From NCBI RefSeq assembly GCF_000014425.1, contig NC_008530.1, forward strand, positions 248,001-312,000: a stretch of 64,000 nt of DNA. Direction: 5' to 3'. The translations under genes and the position numbers were made by a program. The DNA comes from Lactobacillus gasseri ATCC 33323 = JCM 1131 (GTDB taxonomy: Bacteria > Bacillota > Bacilli > Lactobacillales > Lactobacillaceae). This document shows positions 18,202 through 25,410 of the stretch, piece after piece. Position 1 is the first letter of the stretch; the number at the start of each line of letters is the position of its first letter. The notes beneath the pieces were generated by a model. The model had not been told where the DNA came from. It did not search any database and was given only the letters and a program-made list of their open reading frames with translations.

Positions 18202-18978
18202 TCATTCTGAAATTGCTTTTTTCTTTTTTAGCGACATGACCGTTTCAAAGATTCCGTACGCAATTCCAGCTAGCGGCCAAATAATCCAGCTCTGGCTCCA
18301 ATTGTTACTCATAAAACTATAAGCAAGATAGATAAAAGAAATTACCATCCAGTAAATGGTTGCGTATTTTTCAATCAACTTTTTACCAGCTTTTTTCTCA
18401 CTTGTGTAGTCATCAAGTTGTAGGATAATATTGAAACTATCATGAATGATATTAGTTTTAACTAAGAAAAAGACGCCAATGCCAACGAGTAAAAGCGTAA
18501 CTGAAGAAAGGCCAGTCATTAAGTCATCAAGTCTACTGCTAGCAAGTGCATCTACAAATAAGGCGCCACTCATTAACGGAATAGCAGACAAAATGCAAAA
18601 AGTAATGCCAATAATTTTAAAAATCATATGTTGGTTTTCATAGACTTTATTTTCTTTGATAATTTTTTCTCTTAATTTGTTTGAAAGATTGCAGTCTTCA
18701 TATTCGTAATTTTCATGAACTTTAAGCCATCGGTTTCCAGCTATGAATAACGCAACTGCTGCGGCGATAAAAGCTAGTAAAACAATTACTCCAATTCCAG
18801 TTGCAAAATTGATTGACCAGGTTAAGATGTCTAATCTAGTAAAACTAATTAGAAGTAATAAGACAATTGGTGAGAAAATACATAGCATCACGCCACTAGC
18901 AATTAATGTTGAACTACGTCTTCTGGCAGATAAGAAATCTTGGGTAGCAGAATAAGATATATAATTTTCGTTAGACAT
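18202..18978 (-). CDS. Membrane protein related to the membrane half of an XRE-membrane regulator
   Basis: This protein of about 258 aa has four to six predicted membrane helices and no recognised enzymatic domain. The start at 18978 is favoured by AGAGGTG six bases upstream; an upstream GTG lies inside that site. The pattern of residues (for example SSTLIASGVMLCIFSPI and ENQHMIFKIIGITFCILSAIPLM) resembles the membrane domain of the XRE protein encoded at 21839-22843, where SSKLRALAIALIIFSPV and NNDKYVVFASILAVLSIIGPM occur at similar spacing. It lacks the DNA-binding part. The function is unknown. Confidence 0.65.
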   Translation of the reverse strand: MSNENYISYSATQDFLSARRRSSTLIASGVMLCIFSPIVLLLLISFTRLDILTWSINFATGIGVIVLLAFIAAAVALFIAGNRWLKVHENYEYEDCNLSNKLREKIIKENKVYENQHMIFKIIGITFCILSAIPLMSGALFVDALASSRLDDLMTGLSSVTLLLVGIGVFFLVKTNIIHDSFNIILQLDDYTSEKKAGKKLIEKYATIYWMVISFIYLAYSFMSNNWSQSWIIWPLAGIAYGIFETVMSLKKKKAISE

Positions 18979-19162
18979 GATAATCACCTCTTTAATATAT
19001 AAATAGAAGTTTGTATAGACTATCTATATTTTATCGATCAAGAAATGAATACGCTATTTTAATGCTTAGGGATAGAAAGATAAAAGAAATGATTGACCAA
19101 TTGAATTTTTCTTAGTAAAGTTTCTAGTAAATAGGGATGAATTATTTTAGAAGGAGAAAATT

Positions 19163-20716
19163 GTGGCTAAGACTAATCTAAATGACTTTGACAAGATTAT
19201 CGTGCTTGATTTTGGTAGTCAATATAACCAACTGATTACCCGTCGAATTCGTGATTTTGGTATTTATTCAGAACTTTTGCCTCATGACTTGAGCATTGAA
19301 AAAATTAAGAAAATGGCACCTAAAGGAATTATCTTTTCAGGTGGTCCTAACAGTGTTTATGATGAAGGCGCATTAAAGGTTGATCCTGAAATCTTTAAGC
19401 TAGGTATTCCAATTTTAGGTATTTGCTACGGGATGCAGCTGATGAGTTACGACTTAGGTGGCAAGGTAGAAAAGGCTGATAATTCAGAATATGGCCGTGC
19501 AGATATCGAAGTAACTGATCCAAATGCGGTCTTGTTTGAAGGCTTACCTAAAGAGCAATATGTATGGATGAGCCACGGAGATCTAGTAACTAAGGCACCA
19601 GAAGGCTTTAAAGTTACTGCTAAGAGTAAGAATTGCCCAATTTCTGCAATTGCTAATGATGAAAAGAAATTCTATGGAATTCAATTCCATGCGGAAGTTC
19701 GCAATTCAGAATATGGCTTAGATATTTTGAAGAACTTTGCATTCAATGTTTGTGATGCAAAGGCTAACTGGACAATGGACGATTTCATTGAAATGCAAGT
19801 TGATGAAATTCGTGAAAAAGTCGGTGATAAGAAAGTCATCTTAGGCCTTTCAGGTGGTGTTGATTCAAGCGTTACAGCAACACTTTTGCACAAGGCAATT
19901 GGCGATCAATTGACTGCAATTTTTGTTGATCATGGGATGCTTCGTAAGGACGAAGGCGACCAAGTAATGCAGGCCTTGAACAAGGATCTTGGTGTAAACA
20001 TTATTCGTGTTAATGCACAAAAGCGCTTTTTAGATAAACTTAAGGGCGTAACCGACCCTGAGCAAAAACGTAAGATCATTGGTAAGGAGTTTATTGAAGT
20101 CTTTAATGAAGAAGCTAAGAAGCTTAAGGATGTTGATTTCTTAGCTCAAGGTACGTTATATACTGATGTGATTGAATCAGGTACTAATACTGCTCAAACA
20201 ATTAAGTCTCACCACAATGTTGGTGGCTTACCTGAGGATATGCATTTTGAGTTAATTGAACCACTTCGTAAGCTTTTCAAGGATGAAGTACGTGAACTGG
20301 GTGAAAAATTGGGTATTCCACACGACTTAGTATGGCGTCAACCATTCCCAGGTCCAGGTCTTGCTATTCGTGTATTAGGTGAAGTTACCGAAGATAAACT
20401 TAAGATTGTGCGTGAAAGTGACGCAATTTTACGTGATGAAATTAAAAAGGCTGGCCTGCAAGAAGATATTTGGCAATATTTCACAGTACTTCCTGGTATT
20501 CGCTCAGTTGGTGTTATGGGTGATGGACGTACTTACGACTACACCATTGGTATTCGTGCTGTAACTTCAATTGATGGGATGACTGCAGACTTTGCTAAAT
20601 TGCCATGGGATGTATTAAGCAAGATTTCTACAAGAATTGTAGATGAATGTGATCATATTAACCGTGTAGTTTATGATATTACTAGTAAGCCACCTTCCAC
20701 TATTGAGTGGGAATAA
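19163..20716 (+). CDS. guaA: GMP synthase (glutamine-hydrolysing)
   Basis: The enzyme aminates XMP to GMP. The 517-aa protein has an N-terminal class I glutaminase (nucleophile Cys88 in GICYGMQLM), an ATP-pyrophosphatase domain with P-loop [11 protein letters not shown], and the C-terminal dimerisation domain ending PPSTIEWE. The start codon is GTG with AAGGAG seven bases upstream. It is monocistronic with a terminator at 20731. No purine riboswitch was seen in front of it, unlike xpt. Confidence 0.96.
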   Translation: MAKTNLNDFDKIIVLDFGSQYNQLITRRIRDFGIYSELLPHDLSIEKIKKMAPKGIIFSGGPNSVYDEGALKVDPEIFKLGIPILGICYGMQLMSYDLGGKVEKADNSEYGRADIEVTDPNAVLFEGLPKEQYVWMSHGDLVTKAPEGFKVTAKSKNCPISAIANDEKKFYGIQFHAEVRNSEYGLDILKNFAFNVCDAKANWTMDDFIEMQVDEIREKVGDKKVILGLSGGVDSSVTATLLHKAIGDQLTAIFVDHGMLRKDEGDQVMQALNKDLGVNIIRVNAQKRFLDKLKGVTDPEQKRKIIGKEFIEVFNEEAKKLKDVDFLAQGTLYTDVIESGTNTAQTIKSHHNVGGLPEDMHFELIEPLRKLFKDEVRELGEKLGIPHDLVWRQPFPGPGLAIRVLGEVTEDKLKIVRESDAILRDEIKKAGLQEDIWQYFTVLPGIRSVGVMGDGRTYDYTIGIRAVTSIDGMTADFAKLPWDVLSKISTRIVDECDHINRVVYDITSKPPSTIEWE

Positions 20717-20729
20717 TAGAATATATAAG

Positions 20730-20764
20730 TAAAGCTCGCAATTAGATTTGCGGGCTTTATTTTG
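20730..20764 (+). terminator. guaA terminator (copy of a dispersed terminator repeat)
   Basis: The stem AAAGCTCGCAA / TTGCGGGCTTT is followed by a T-rich stretch. Near-identical hairpins recur at 21123, 21801, 23770, 24168 and 25964, with a symmetrised form at 28104; this is a repeat family confined to this part of the window. Confidence 0.88.
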
Positions 20765-20788
20765 AAAAAATATGCTATAATCAAGCAT

Positions 20789-20911
20789 GAAAAAAGGAGA
20801 TCCGAAGATCTCCTTACAGCCCGCTTTAAGAGCGGAGGTAATTATAGTATTGTGAATACGTCACTCAATAACTGTCCAAAGTTATATAATTGAGCGGCGT
20901 TTTTATTTTTT
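20789..20911 (+). ncRNA. Predicted antisense RNA antitoxin, copy 1
   Basis: An extended -10 (TGCTATAAT, box at 20776-20781) predicts a start near 20789. The RNA of about 120 nt folds into GGAGATC/GATCTCC, CCGCT/AGCGG, and a terminal CTCAAT/ATTGAG hairpin followed by a T-rich run at 20900-20911. It is fully complementary to the 3' untranslated region of the toxin message and overlaps its last three codons, as in the txpA/RatA and bsrG/SR4 systems. Transcription itself is not shown by sequence alone. Confidence 0.75.
20790..20813 (-). terminator. Terminator of toxin message, copy 1
   Basis: On the minus strand GGAGATC-TTCG-GATCTCC is followed by six T. The stable UUCG tetraloop and the T-run make a compact terminator. 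It means the toxin message extends across the complete antisense RNA. The same element is at 23832-23854 and 26025-26047. Confidence 0.8.
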
Positions 20912-21023
20912 GTGGTGGTCGATGTATGTCAGCAGAGCTAACAAGAACGTACCAAACAAAAGCATCAAAGAAATGCTCTCGTAAACCGACATGGTTGAAC
21001 CTTTTCTGCAGTATATTGACCAT
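20865..21023 (-). CDS. Overlapping upstream reading frame of toxin message, copy 1
   Basis: A 52-codon frame starts 31 bases upstream of the toxin ATG, in another frame, and overlaps the whole toxin gene. It has the best ribosome site of the transcript (GGAGG, eight bases before ATG), but that site sits in the tight self-complementary element CCTCCCGGAGG. The same frame begins the same way in copies 2 and 3 (MVN-LQK-FNHVGLR). It may be a translated regulatory leader, or only a by-product of a ribosome standby site; no protein family is recognised. Confidence 0.35.
   Translation of the reverse strand: MVNILQKRFNHVGLREHFFDAFVWYVLVSSADIHRPPQKIKTPLNYITLDSY
20903..20992 (-). CDS. Holin-like / TxpA-BsrG-like type I toxin peptide, copy 1
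   Basis: This 29-aa peptide starts MSVYESISLM, continues with a hydrophobic helix (LLFGTFLLALLTY) and ends in a charged tail IDHHKK. The M(S/T)VYES start plus FG inside one membrane helix is the hallmark of the TxpA/BsrG/holin-like-toxin (Hol_Tox) group, which depolarise or perturb the membrane when unrepressed. AAAAGG lies seven bases before the ATG. The minus-strand message starts near 21074 (TATACT at 21081-21086) and ends at a terminator with a UUCG loop (20790-20813). The toxic role is inferred from the family. Confidence 0.8.
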   Translation of the reverse strand: MSVYESISLMLLFGTFLLALLTYIDHHKK

Positions 21024-21121
21024 AGGCTTCACCTCCGGGAGGAAAAACAACCGTCGCTCATAAAACTTTCTGCAAAAATTAGTATAGCGAAAATTTGTTC
21101 GTAAAGAAAGACGGACAAACC

Positions 21122-21153
21122 AAAAGCTCGCAATTAAATCTGCGGGCTTTTTA
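21122..21153 (+). terminator. Dispersed terminator repeat bracketing cassette 1
   Basis: AAAGCTCGCA (21123-21132) / TGCGGGCTTT (21141-21150) and a short T-run. No plus-strand gene ends here, since the antisense RNA already stops at about 20911, so it acts as an insulator or is a relic of the duplication. Confidence 0.75.
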
Positions 21154-21232
21154 ATGAATATCATCGCCTGGTGTTGATACTATTCTTATTTATGGTATAA
21201 CTAGTTTATAAAATTTTGGAGGATTTGATTAA

Positions 21233-21781
21233 ATGAATTTCAAAAAACAATTATTTTTTGGGGCAATTGCACTCCTTACTGTCGGTTTAACAGGTTGTGC
21301 AAATAATACTTCTTCTAATAGTTCTAACAATCAAGCTACGTCTAGTAAATCAAGTAAAACTAATCAAAGTTCAAGCCATGAGTTAACTATCACTGATATA
21401 GTTGGAACATATGTAAATAAAGATAAAACAGCCGCAGTTGTGTTACAAAATGGACATACGTTATGGTATTACCAAACTAAGAACCATAATGATGGTTCAA
21501 AAAATGATTCTGGTAATTGGCATTACGAAGGTCACAATAAATTCTCAATTACGCTAACGCATAGAGATGATAATAATCAAGAGGTTAATACTAATGCTAA
21601 CTTGTTGTTAGAAGGAAAAAAACTGACGATGACTGAGAAGAATGGTCAGAATAAACAGGTCTTCACTAAGACAAGTAATGAGGCTAAAGAATATGATGAG
21701 ATCTTTAATCCTGGTAAAAAAGTAGACTCGGATGATCCATCAACTAGCGCAAATAAAGATGATCAAAGTTCAAATAATTAA
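21233..21781 (+). CDS. Small putative lipoprotein
   Basis: This 182-aa protein has a lipoprotein signal: basic start MNFKKQ, hydrophobic core, lipobox LTGC with Cys at about 22, and then a Ser/Asn-rich linker of about 25 residues. The mature domain (about residues 50-150) is predicted to be beta-rich (GTYVNKDKTAAVVLQNGHTLWYY...). Such domains are common in Lactobacillus surface lipoproteins of unknown role. The C-terminus is acidic and Ser-rich. GGAGG lies nine bases before the ATG. It has its own terminator and is not in an operon. Confidence 0.8.
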   Translation: MNFKKQLFFGAIALLTVGLTGCANNTSSNSSNNQATSSKSSKTNQSSSHELTITDIVGTYVNKDKTAAVVLQNGHTLWYYQTKNHNDGSKNDSGNWHYEGHNKFSITLTHRDDNNQEVNTNANLLLEGKKLTMTEKNGQNKQVFTKTSNEAKEYDEIFNPGKKVDSDDPSTSANKDDQSSNN

Positions 21782-21800
21782 TTTTCTGGTTAATAAATGA

Positions 21801-21834
21801 AAAAGCTCGCAATTTATTTTGCGGGCTTTTTAGG
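21801..21834. terminator. Terminator repeat between the lipoprotein and XRE genes
   Basis: AAAAGCTCGCAA / TTGCGGGCTTTT. It is located between converging genes and can serve both strands. Confidence 0.85.
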
Positions 21835-21838
21835 TGAA

Positions 21839-22843
21839 TTATTCAGCTTTTTCTTTGATAAAAAAGTATGTAAATAGACAGTAAACTGTAATACTTAAAT
21901 ATACGAAAAGTGTAGGATTAAAAAAGGGTATATACAAACCATAAGGAAGTCTAGTAGTAATATAAAAAATACCCAGGACACAGAAAACATAAATCCAACT
22001 GCCATAGACAAACAATCTGTGAAGCTTAATTGGCAAATGCTTTTTATGCTTAATTAGAGTAGAAAGATAATTTCTTTGGAATAAATAAAAAGTAAATAAA
22101 TATGAAGCACTACTAAAAATTATGAAAGTTATTCCCCAGGTAATAATAAATCCTATGCTAGAGCTTGAAAAGTTACTGAACCAATTAATCATTGGTCCGA
22201 TAATACTTAAAACGGCTAAAATACTAGCAAAGACTACGTATTTATCATTATTTTGGTGAAATAATTTAATTGTGAATTCTAATTTCTTTCTCTCTTCAGT
22301 CAAATCAAAGTGTTGCTTTTTGATTTGTTTGAACTCACGCATATTTAATAGACTATAAATAAAAAGCCCCAATGCAATGGCAATAGTAATAATAGCTGCT
22401 ACGTAGCCACTGAGAGAAATTGTGAAAGTTAGAGGAGTTTCATAGTGACTGTCGTGGTCGAAGAAGATAGATAAGATACATGCAAAACATAACCACACAG
22501 GACTAAAAATAATTAAGGCAATAGCTAAAGCACGTAATTTGGAACTTTTCTGACTAGCAGCTAAATATTTTTTAACTAATTCATCAGATAAAACAGGTAA
22601 TTTATCTTTATCATTAATATCTTCATTTTTAAGCTCAAATGAGGGTTCGCCGCTCTTTAATAGATAGTCAGTTGTTACACCAAATAATTCTGATAAATTA
22701 ACTATTTTTTCAATATCTGGAATTGATTGTTCACTTTCCCATTTTGAAACTGCTTGGCGACTAACGTTCATTTTTTCAGCTAAGCCTTCTTGAGAAAGAT
22801 TATTCTTTTTCCGCAAGTCTGCGATTTTTTGACCTAATCTCAT
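21839..22843 (-). CDS. XRE-family transcription regulator with C-terminal membrane domain
   Basis: This 334-aa protein has an N-terminal Cro/CI helix-turn-helix (about residues 1-60: LGQKIADLRKKNNLSQEGLAEKM, VSRQAVSKWESEQSIPDIEKI). A linker and a membrane domain of about six helices from residue 100 follow. Membrane-anchored XRE regulators of this type are common in lactobacilli; the signal they sense is unknown. The membrane half resembles the protein at 18202-18978. AAAGGA precedes the ATG by nine bases. The target genes cannot be deduced. Confidence 0.85.
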   Translation of the reverse strand: MRLGQKIADLRKKNNLSQEGLAEKMNVSRQAVSKWESEQSIPDIEKIVNLSELFGVTTDYLLKSGEPSFELKNEDINDKDKLPVLSDELVKKYLAASQKSSKLRALAIALIIFSPVWLCFACILSIFFDHDSHYETPLTFTISLSGYVAAIITIAIALGLFIYSLLNMREFKQIKKQHFDLTEERKKLEFTIKLFHQNNDKYVVFASILAVLSIIGPMINWFSNFSSSSIGFIITWGITFIIFSSASYLFTFYLFQRNYLSTLIKHKKHLPIKLHRLFVYGSWIYVFCVLGIFYITTRLPYGLYIPFFNPTLFVYLSITVYCLFTYFFIKEKAE

Positions 22844-22985
22844 AATAGATCGTCCTTTCTGTTTTTATTGATCTTAATTTATAAAAAATCTTGGTTGCAG
22901 ACAACCACTTTTTGATTGCTTAGCAGGCAACTATTAGTTGCAAATACCTTTTTATAGGCTAAATGATGCTACATGTATCTACAAA

Positions 22986-23003
22986 GTGATAAAATGTAAT
23001 CAC
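22986..23003. promoter_or_regulatory. Palindromic operator overlapping the antitoxin-toxin promoter
   Basis: GTGAT and ATCAC flank an 8-base spacer that contains the probable -10 (TAAAAT, about 22989). This is the expected place for autoregulation by the AbrB-type antitoxin encoded from 23028. Binding is inferred. Confidence 0.45.
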
Positions 23004-23027
23004 ACAAAATAAGTGGGAGGTAATCTT

Positions 23028-23279
23028 ATGGATTTTTTGAAGGATAATAAAACAGCCAAAGTTTTTAAAGCAGGAAATTCAGAAGCAATTAGGTTAACTA
23101 AGCAAGATACTGCTATCTTTAAAGTTAAGCCTGGAGATCAGGTAATCAAAGAGGTTTCTCCAGATGGGATGTCAATTACGTTTAAAAAAATGCCTGAAGT
23201 ATCAGAGGATGTAAAGAAAGAAGTTAGTGATATCTTAAATGAAGATGCAGATTTAATTCAAGCGTTAAAGGATTTATAA
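23028..23279 (+). CDS. AbrB/MazE-type antitoxin of a Doc-type toxin
   Basis: This 83-aa protein has an N-terminal SpoVT-AbrB swapped-hairpin DNA-binding domain (about residues 9-50; AKVFKAGNSEAIRLTK, then VKPGDQVIKEVSPDG). A C-terminal acidic helix would neutralise the toxin. The start at 23028 is chosen for GGGAGG seven bases upstream. The stop is two bases before the toxin ATG, the usual antitoxin-first order. A palindrome overlaps the promoter. Confidence 0.85.
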   Translation: MDFLKDNKTAKVFKAGNSEAIRLTKQDTAIFKVKPGDQVIKEVSPDGMSITFKKMPEVSEDVKKEVSDILNEDADLIQALKDL

Positions 23280-23280
23280 A

Positions 23281-23688
23281 ATGGAATATAGATATTTATC
23301 TTCTAGCGATTTGATATATGTTAACAAAAGAGTTCTAGAATTTACCGGCGAAAAGCAAGAAGTTATTCAATACCCCGAAGGATTAAGTGTAATTATTGAA
23401 CAGCCACAAATGGTTCTTTTTGGACATGAATTATATCCAAGTTTATGGTTAAAAGCTGCCTTTGTTTTGCAAAAAAGTACTAAAAAACATATTTTTACGG
23501 ATGGAAATAAGAGAACAGCATATGTGGTAACAAAATTATTTTTAAAATTAAATGGATATAGTTTAAAAGTATCAAAATCTCAAGGGATCGCATTAATGCT
23601 GAGTGTAACTACAAGTGCAGATTCAGAAGAAATAATGCAAAAAGTAGCAATATTTTTGCAGAAGAATAGTGTAAGGATCAATAAGTAA
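23281..23688 (+). CDS. doc: Doc-family (death-on-curing) toxin
   Basis: This 135-aa Fic-fold protein has the Doc motif HIFTDGNKRTA (about residues 75-85), in which the His, Asp and the anion-binding GNKRT loop correspond to the active site of P1 Doc. Doc phosphorylates and inactivates EF-Tu (known for P1 Doc). The protein begins with a typical YLSSSDLIYVNKRVLEFTGE segment. AAGGA at the end of the antitoxin gene drives its translation. It pairs with an AbrB-type and not a Phd-type antitoxin, a partner swap known in Firmicutes. The motif is complete, so the toxin is probably active. Confidence 0.87.
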   Translation: MEYRYLSSSDLIYVNKRVLEFTGEKQEVIQYPEGLSVIIEQPQMVLFGHELYPSLWLKAAFVLQKSTKKHIFTDGNKRTAYVVTKLFLKLNGYSLKVSKSQGIALMLSVTTSADSEEIMQKVAIFLQKNSVRINK

Positions 23689-23769
23689 ATATTTAACTGA
23701 GCAGTTGAAGAAGATAGCAAAAAGCAACTGTCAATGAAATATTTTTTGTAAAAGAAGACAAATAAGTCA

Positions 23770-23803
23770 AAAAGCTCGCAATTAACTTTGCGCGCTTTTA
23801 TTT
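23770..23803 (+). terminator. Terminator repeat after the Doc gene
   Basis: AAAGCTCGCAA / TTGCGCGCTTT followed by T-rich sequence. It is a copy of the dispersed hairpin with one internal mismatch (C for G). It also forms the left bracket of cassette 2. Confidence 0.8.
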
Positions 23804-23828
23804 TGAAAAATATGGTATAATTTGTGTA

Positions 23829-23958
23829 AAGAAAAAGGAGATCCGAAGATCTCCTTGCAGCCCGCTTTAAGAGCGGTGGTCGATATTATAAAAATCGTTG
23901 AAAACGACGCTCTATAACTCGCCAAAGTTATGTAAGTAGAGCGGCGTTTTTATTTTTT
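23829..23958 (+). ncRNA. Predicted antisense RNA antitoxin, copy 2
   Basis: The -10 TATAAT is at 23816-23821 and the start is expected near 23829. The first two hairpins are as in copy 1; the terminal CTCTA/TAGAG hairpin (from 23908 and 23936) ends in a T-rich run. It covers the 3' part of the toxin 2 message. The terminal stem differs in sequence from copies 1 and 3 but keeps its pairing, a compensatory pattern that supports a real RNA. Confidence 0.75.
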
Positions 23959-24070
23959 GTGGTGGTCGATATAGGTTAGCAAAGCTAACACGAACGTACC
24001 AAACAAAAGCATTAAGGAAATACTTTCGTAAACCGACATGGTTGAACCCTTTCTGCAGTATATTGACCAT
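23912..24070 (-). CDS. Overlapping upstream reading frame of toxin message, copy 2
   Basis: A 52-codon frame with the same position, strong GGAGG site and first residues as in copy 1. It remains open across the toxin gene, although the C-terminal halves differ. Real translation is uncertain. Confidence 0.33.
   Translation of the reverse strand: MVNILQKGFNHVGLRKYFLNAFVWYVRVSFANLYRPPQKIKTPLYLHNFGEL
23950..24039 (-). CDS. Holin-like / TxpA-BsrG-like type I toxin peptide, copy 2
   Basis: This 29-aa peptide is identical to copy 1 except for Val instead of Leu in the helix (FGTFVLALL). Most nucleotide differences from copy 1 within the gene are synonymous, consistent with selection on the peptide. 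AAAGGG lies seven bases before ATG. The minus-strand -10 TATAAT is at 24127-24132. The toxin message ends at the UUCG-loop terminator at 23832-23854. Confidence 0.8.
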   Translation of the reverse strand: MSVYESISLMLLFGTFVLALLTYIDHHKK

Positions 24071-24167
24071 AGGCCTCACCTCCGGGAGGAAAAACAACCG
24101 CCGCTCATAAAACTTGCTGTAAAAACATTATATCGAATACTTGTTTGCAATAGAAGGCGAACAAGTC

Positions 24168-24203
24168 AAAAAGCTCGCAATTAATTTTGCGGGTTTTTTA
24201 ATT
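24168..24203 (+). terminator. Terminator repeat bracketing cassette 2
   Basis: AAAGCTCGCAA / TTGCGGGTTTTTT; the right-hand bracket of cassette 2, located just before the TetR promoter. Confidence 0.75.
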
Positions 24204-24207
24204 TTTC

Positions 24208-24262
24208 TTTACTTTATTAGGATAACGGTGTTATCATTTGAGTCAAAGATAACACTGTTATC
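24208..24262 (+). promoter_or_regulatory. tetR promoter with twin palindromic operators
   Basis: TTTACT (24208-24213), 18 bases, and TATCAT (24232-24237). Two 15-base palindromes, GATAACggtGTTATC (24221-24235) and GATAACactGTTATC (24248-24262), with centres 27 bases apart, cover the -10 and the start region. These are the likely binding sites of the TetR protein encoded next, giving autorepression and control of the oxidoreductase. Confidence 0.75.
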
Positions 24263-24274
24263 TAGGAGGCGGGT

Positions 24275-24802
24275 ATGAATACACAAGATAAGTTAGTTGG
24301 TAAGACTATTACTGTCATAGACAAATATGGGTATCAAAATTTAAGTTTAAGAAAGTTAACAGCTACACTTGGATTAACTACAGGTGCTTTTTATAAGCAT
24401 TTTAAAAGTAAAGATGCCTTATATGAAAAAGTAGCAATTGAACTATCACGTAATTTTATTGATAAGATATCTTTACCTGATAATGCGACAGCTCAAGAGA
24501 AATTACTAATAATTGCTAAAAACTTTTGTCAGTATGTAGATCAACATAATAATTTAGCTGAATTTTTGTTTTTTAATTCAACTACTTTAAAAGTATTTTC
24601 TACTAAAAAATCAAAATATGATTTTTTAGATAAAATGAAAGTTTTAGTTAATGAACTAAATCCAAAAAAGAATGTATCAAATCAAGATCTATTTATTCAA
24701 ATATGGTCATTTATTCAAGGATATGCTGCTTTAGTTAATAAGAAAATAGTCGAATACGACGAGGATTTAGTGAAAAGGACACTAGATGAGTTTTTACAGT
24801 AG
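24275..24802 (+). CDS. TetR/AcrR-family repressor
   Basis: This 175-aa protein has an N-terminal TetR helix-turn-helix (about residues 8-55: TITVIDKYGYQNLSLRKLTATLGLTTGAFYKHFKSKDALYEKV) and an all-helical ligand-binding C-terminal part without a recognised ligand class. AGGAGG precedes the ATG closely. It forms an operon with the NAD(P)H oxidoreductase 15 bases downstream, and twin operators overlap its promoter. The inducer is probably a quinone, flavin-reactive or other electrophilic compound (inference from the partner gene). Confidence 0.87.
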   Translation: MNTQDKLVGKTITVIDKYGYQNLSLRKLTATLGLTTGAFYKHFKSKDALYEKVAIELSRNFIDKISLPDNATAQEKLLIIAKNFCQYVDQHNNLAEFLFFNSTTLKVFSTKKSKYDFLDKMKVLVNELNPKKNVSNQDLFIQIWSFIQGYAALVNKKIVEYDEDLVKRTLDEFLQ

Positions 24803-24817
24803 AAAAGAGAATATTTT

Positions 24818-25399
24818 ATGGATTGCTTGATTATTTATTGTCATCCCTACGATAAAAGTTTTAATCATGCTGTACTAGAAAATGTAGGAAATAATTTAAG
24901 ACAAAATAATAAGGATTACAAATTAATAGATTTGTACAAAGATGGTTTTGTTCCAATCTATGATCTCGAAGAAATGCGCTTGTTTCATACCGGACAGACA
25001 CATGATCCTTTAGTAAAAAAGTATCTTAGTTGGTTGAAAGAAACACCAGAAGTGATTTTTATTACTCCATTTTGGTGGAATGGAATTCCTGGAATGTTAA
25101 AAGGATTTATTGATAAAGTCATGAAAGAAGGACAAGGACTGTCACATACAGTTACGAAAACTGGTATCCATGGTGAACTAACTAATGTTAAACATACATA
25201 TGTTTTTACTACTTCAACTTCTCCAACATTTTATTTGAAACTGTTTTTAGGAAATGGTATTAAAAAAATTTTTGTTAATAAGACTTTAAAACAGCTGGGG
25301 ATGCAAGATCGTCATTGGTACAATTTTGGTGGTGTAAGTACTTCTTCAGTAGGTAGACGTAAAAAATATTTGGATAAAATTGCAAAAATGAATTTATAA
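24818..25399 (+). CDS. NAD(P)H-dependent flavodoxin-fold oxidoreductase
   Basis: This 193-aa FMN-dependent quinone/nitro reductase is of the MdaB/KefF/YwrO type. The flavodoxin-like fold shows IIYCHPYDKSFNHAVLENV at the N-terminus (flavin phosphate loop), TPFWWNGIPGMLKGFIDKV (the conserved WW-x-PG motif of this family) and GGVSTSS. It is probably soluble. It is co-transcribed with the TetR repressor and followed by a yjdF-motif riboswitch gene. Known yjdF riboswitches respond to azaaromatics, so this neighbourhood may serve detoxification of redox-active or aromatic compounds. Confidence 0.85.
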   Translation: MDCLIIYCHPYDKSFNHAVLENVGNNLRQNNKDYKLIDLYKDGFVPIYDLEEMRLFHTGQTHDPLVKKYLSWLKETPEVIFITPFWWNGIPGMLKGFIDKVMKEGQGLSHTVTKTGIHGELTNVKHTYVFTTSTSPTFYLKLFLGNGIKKIFVNKTLKQLGMQDRHWYNFGGVSTSSVGRRKKYLDKIAKMNL

Positions 25400-25410
25400 A
25401 TAATTTAAGA

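Larger units (their letters stand above)
20765..21121. repeat. Type I toxin-antitoxin cassette, copy 1 of 3
   Basis: This unit of about 357 bp recurs at 23804-24167 and 25994-26360. Each unit holds a plus-strand antisense RNA with an extended -10 promoter, a minus-strand mini-gene for a 29-aa membrane peptide, and the minus-strand promoter. Copies differ mainly in the linker of the antisense RNA and at scattered substitutions. Terminator hairpins bracket the unit. No terminal inverted repeats or transposase are present, so these are duplicated cassettes and not insertion sequences. Confidence 0.88.
23804..24167. repeat. Type I toxin-antitoxin cassette, copy 2 of 3
   Basis: Same organisation as 20765-21121. 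The toxin and its 5' region are nearly identical to copy 1; the antisense linker (23881-23925) has diverged. Confidence 0.88.
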
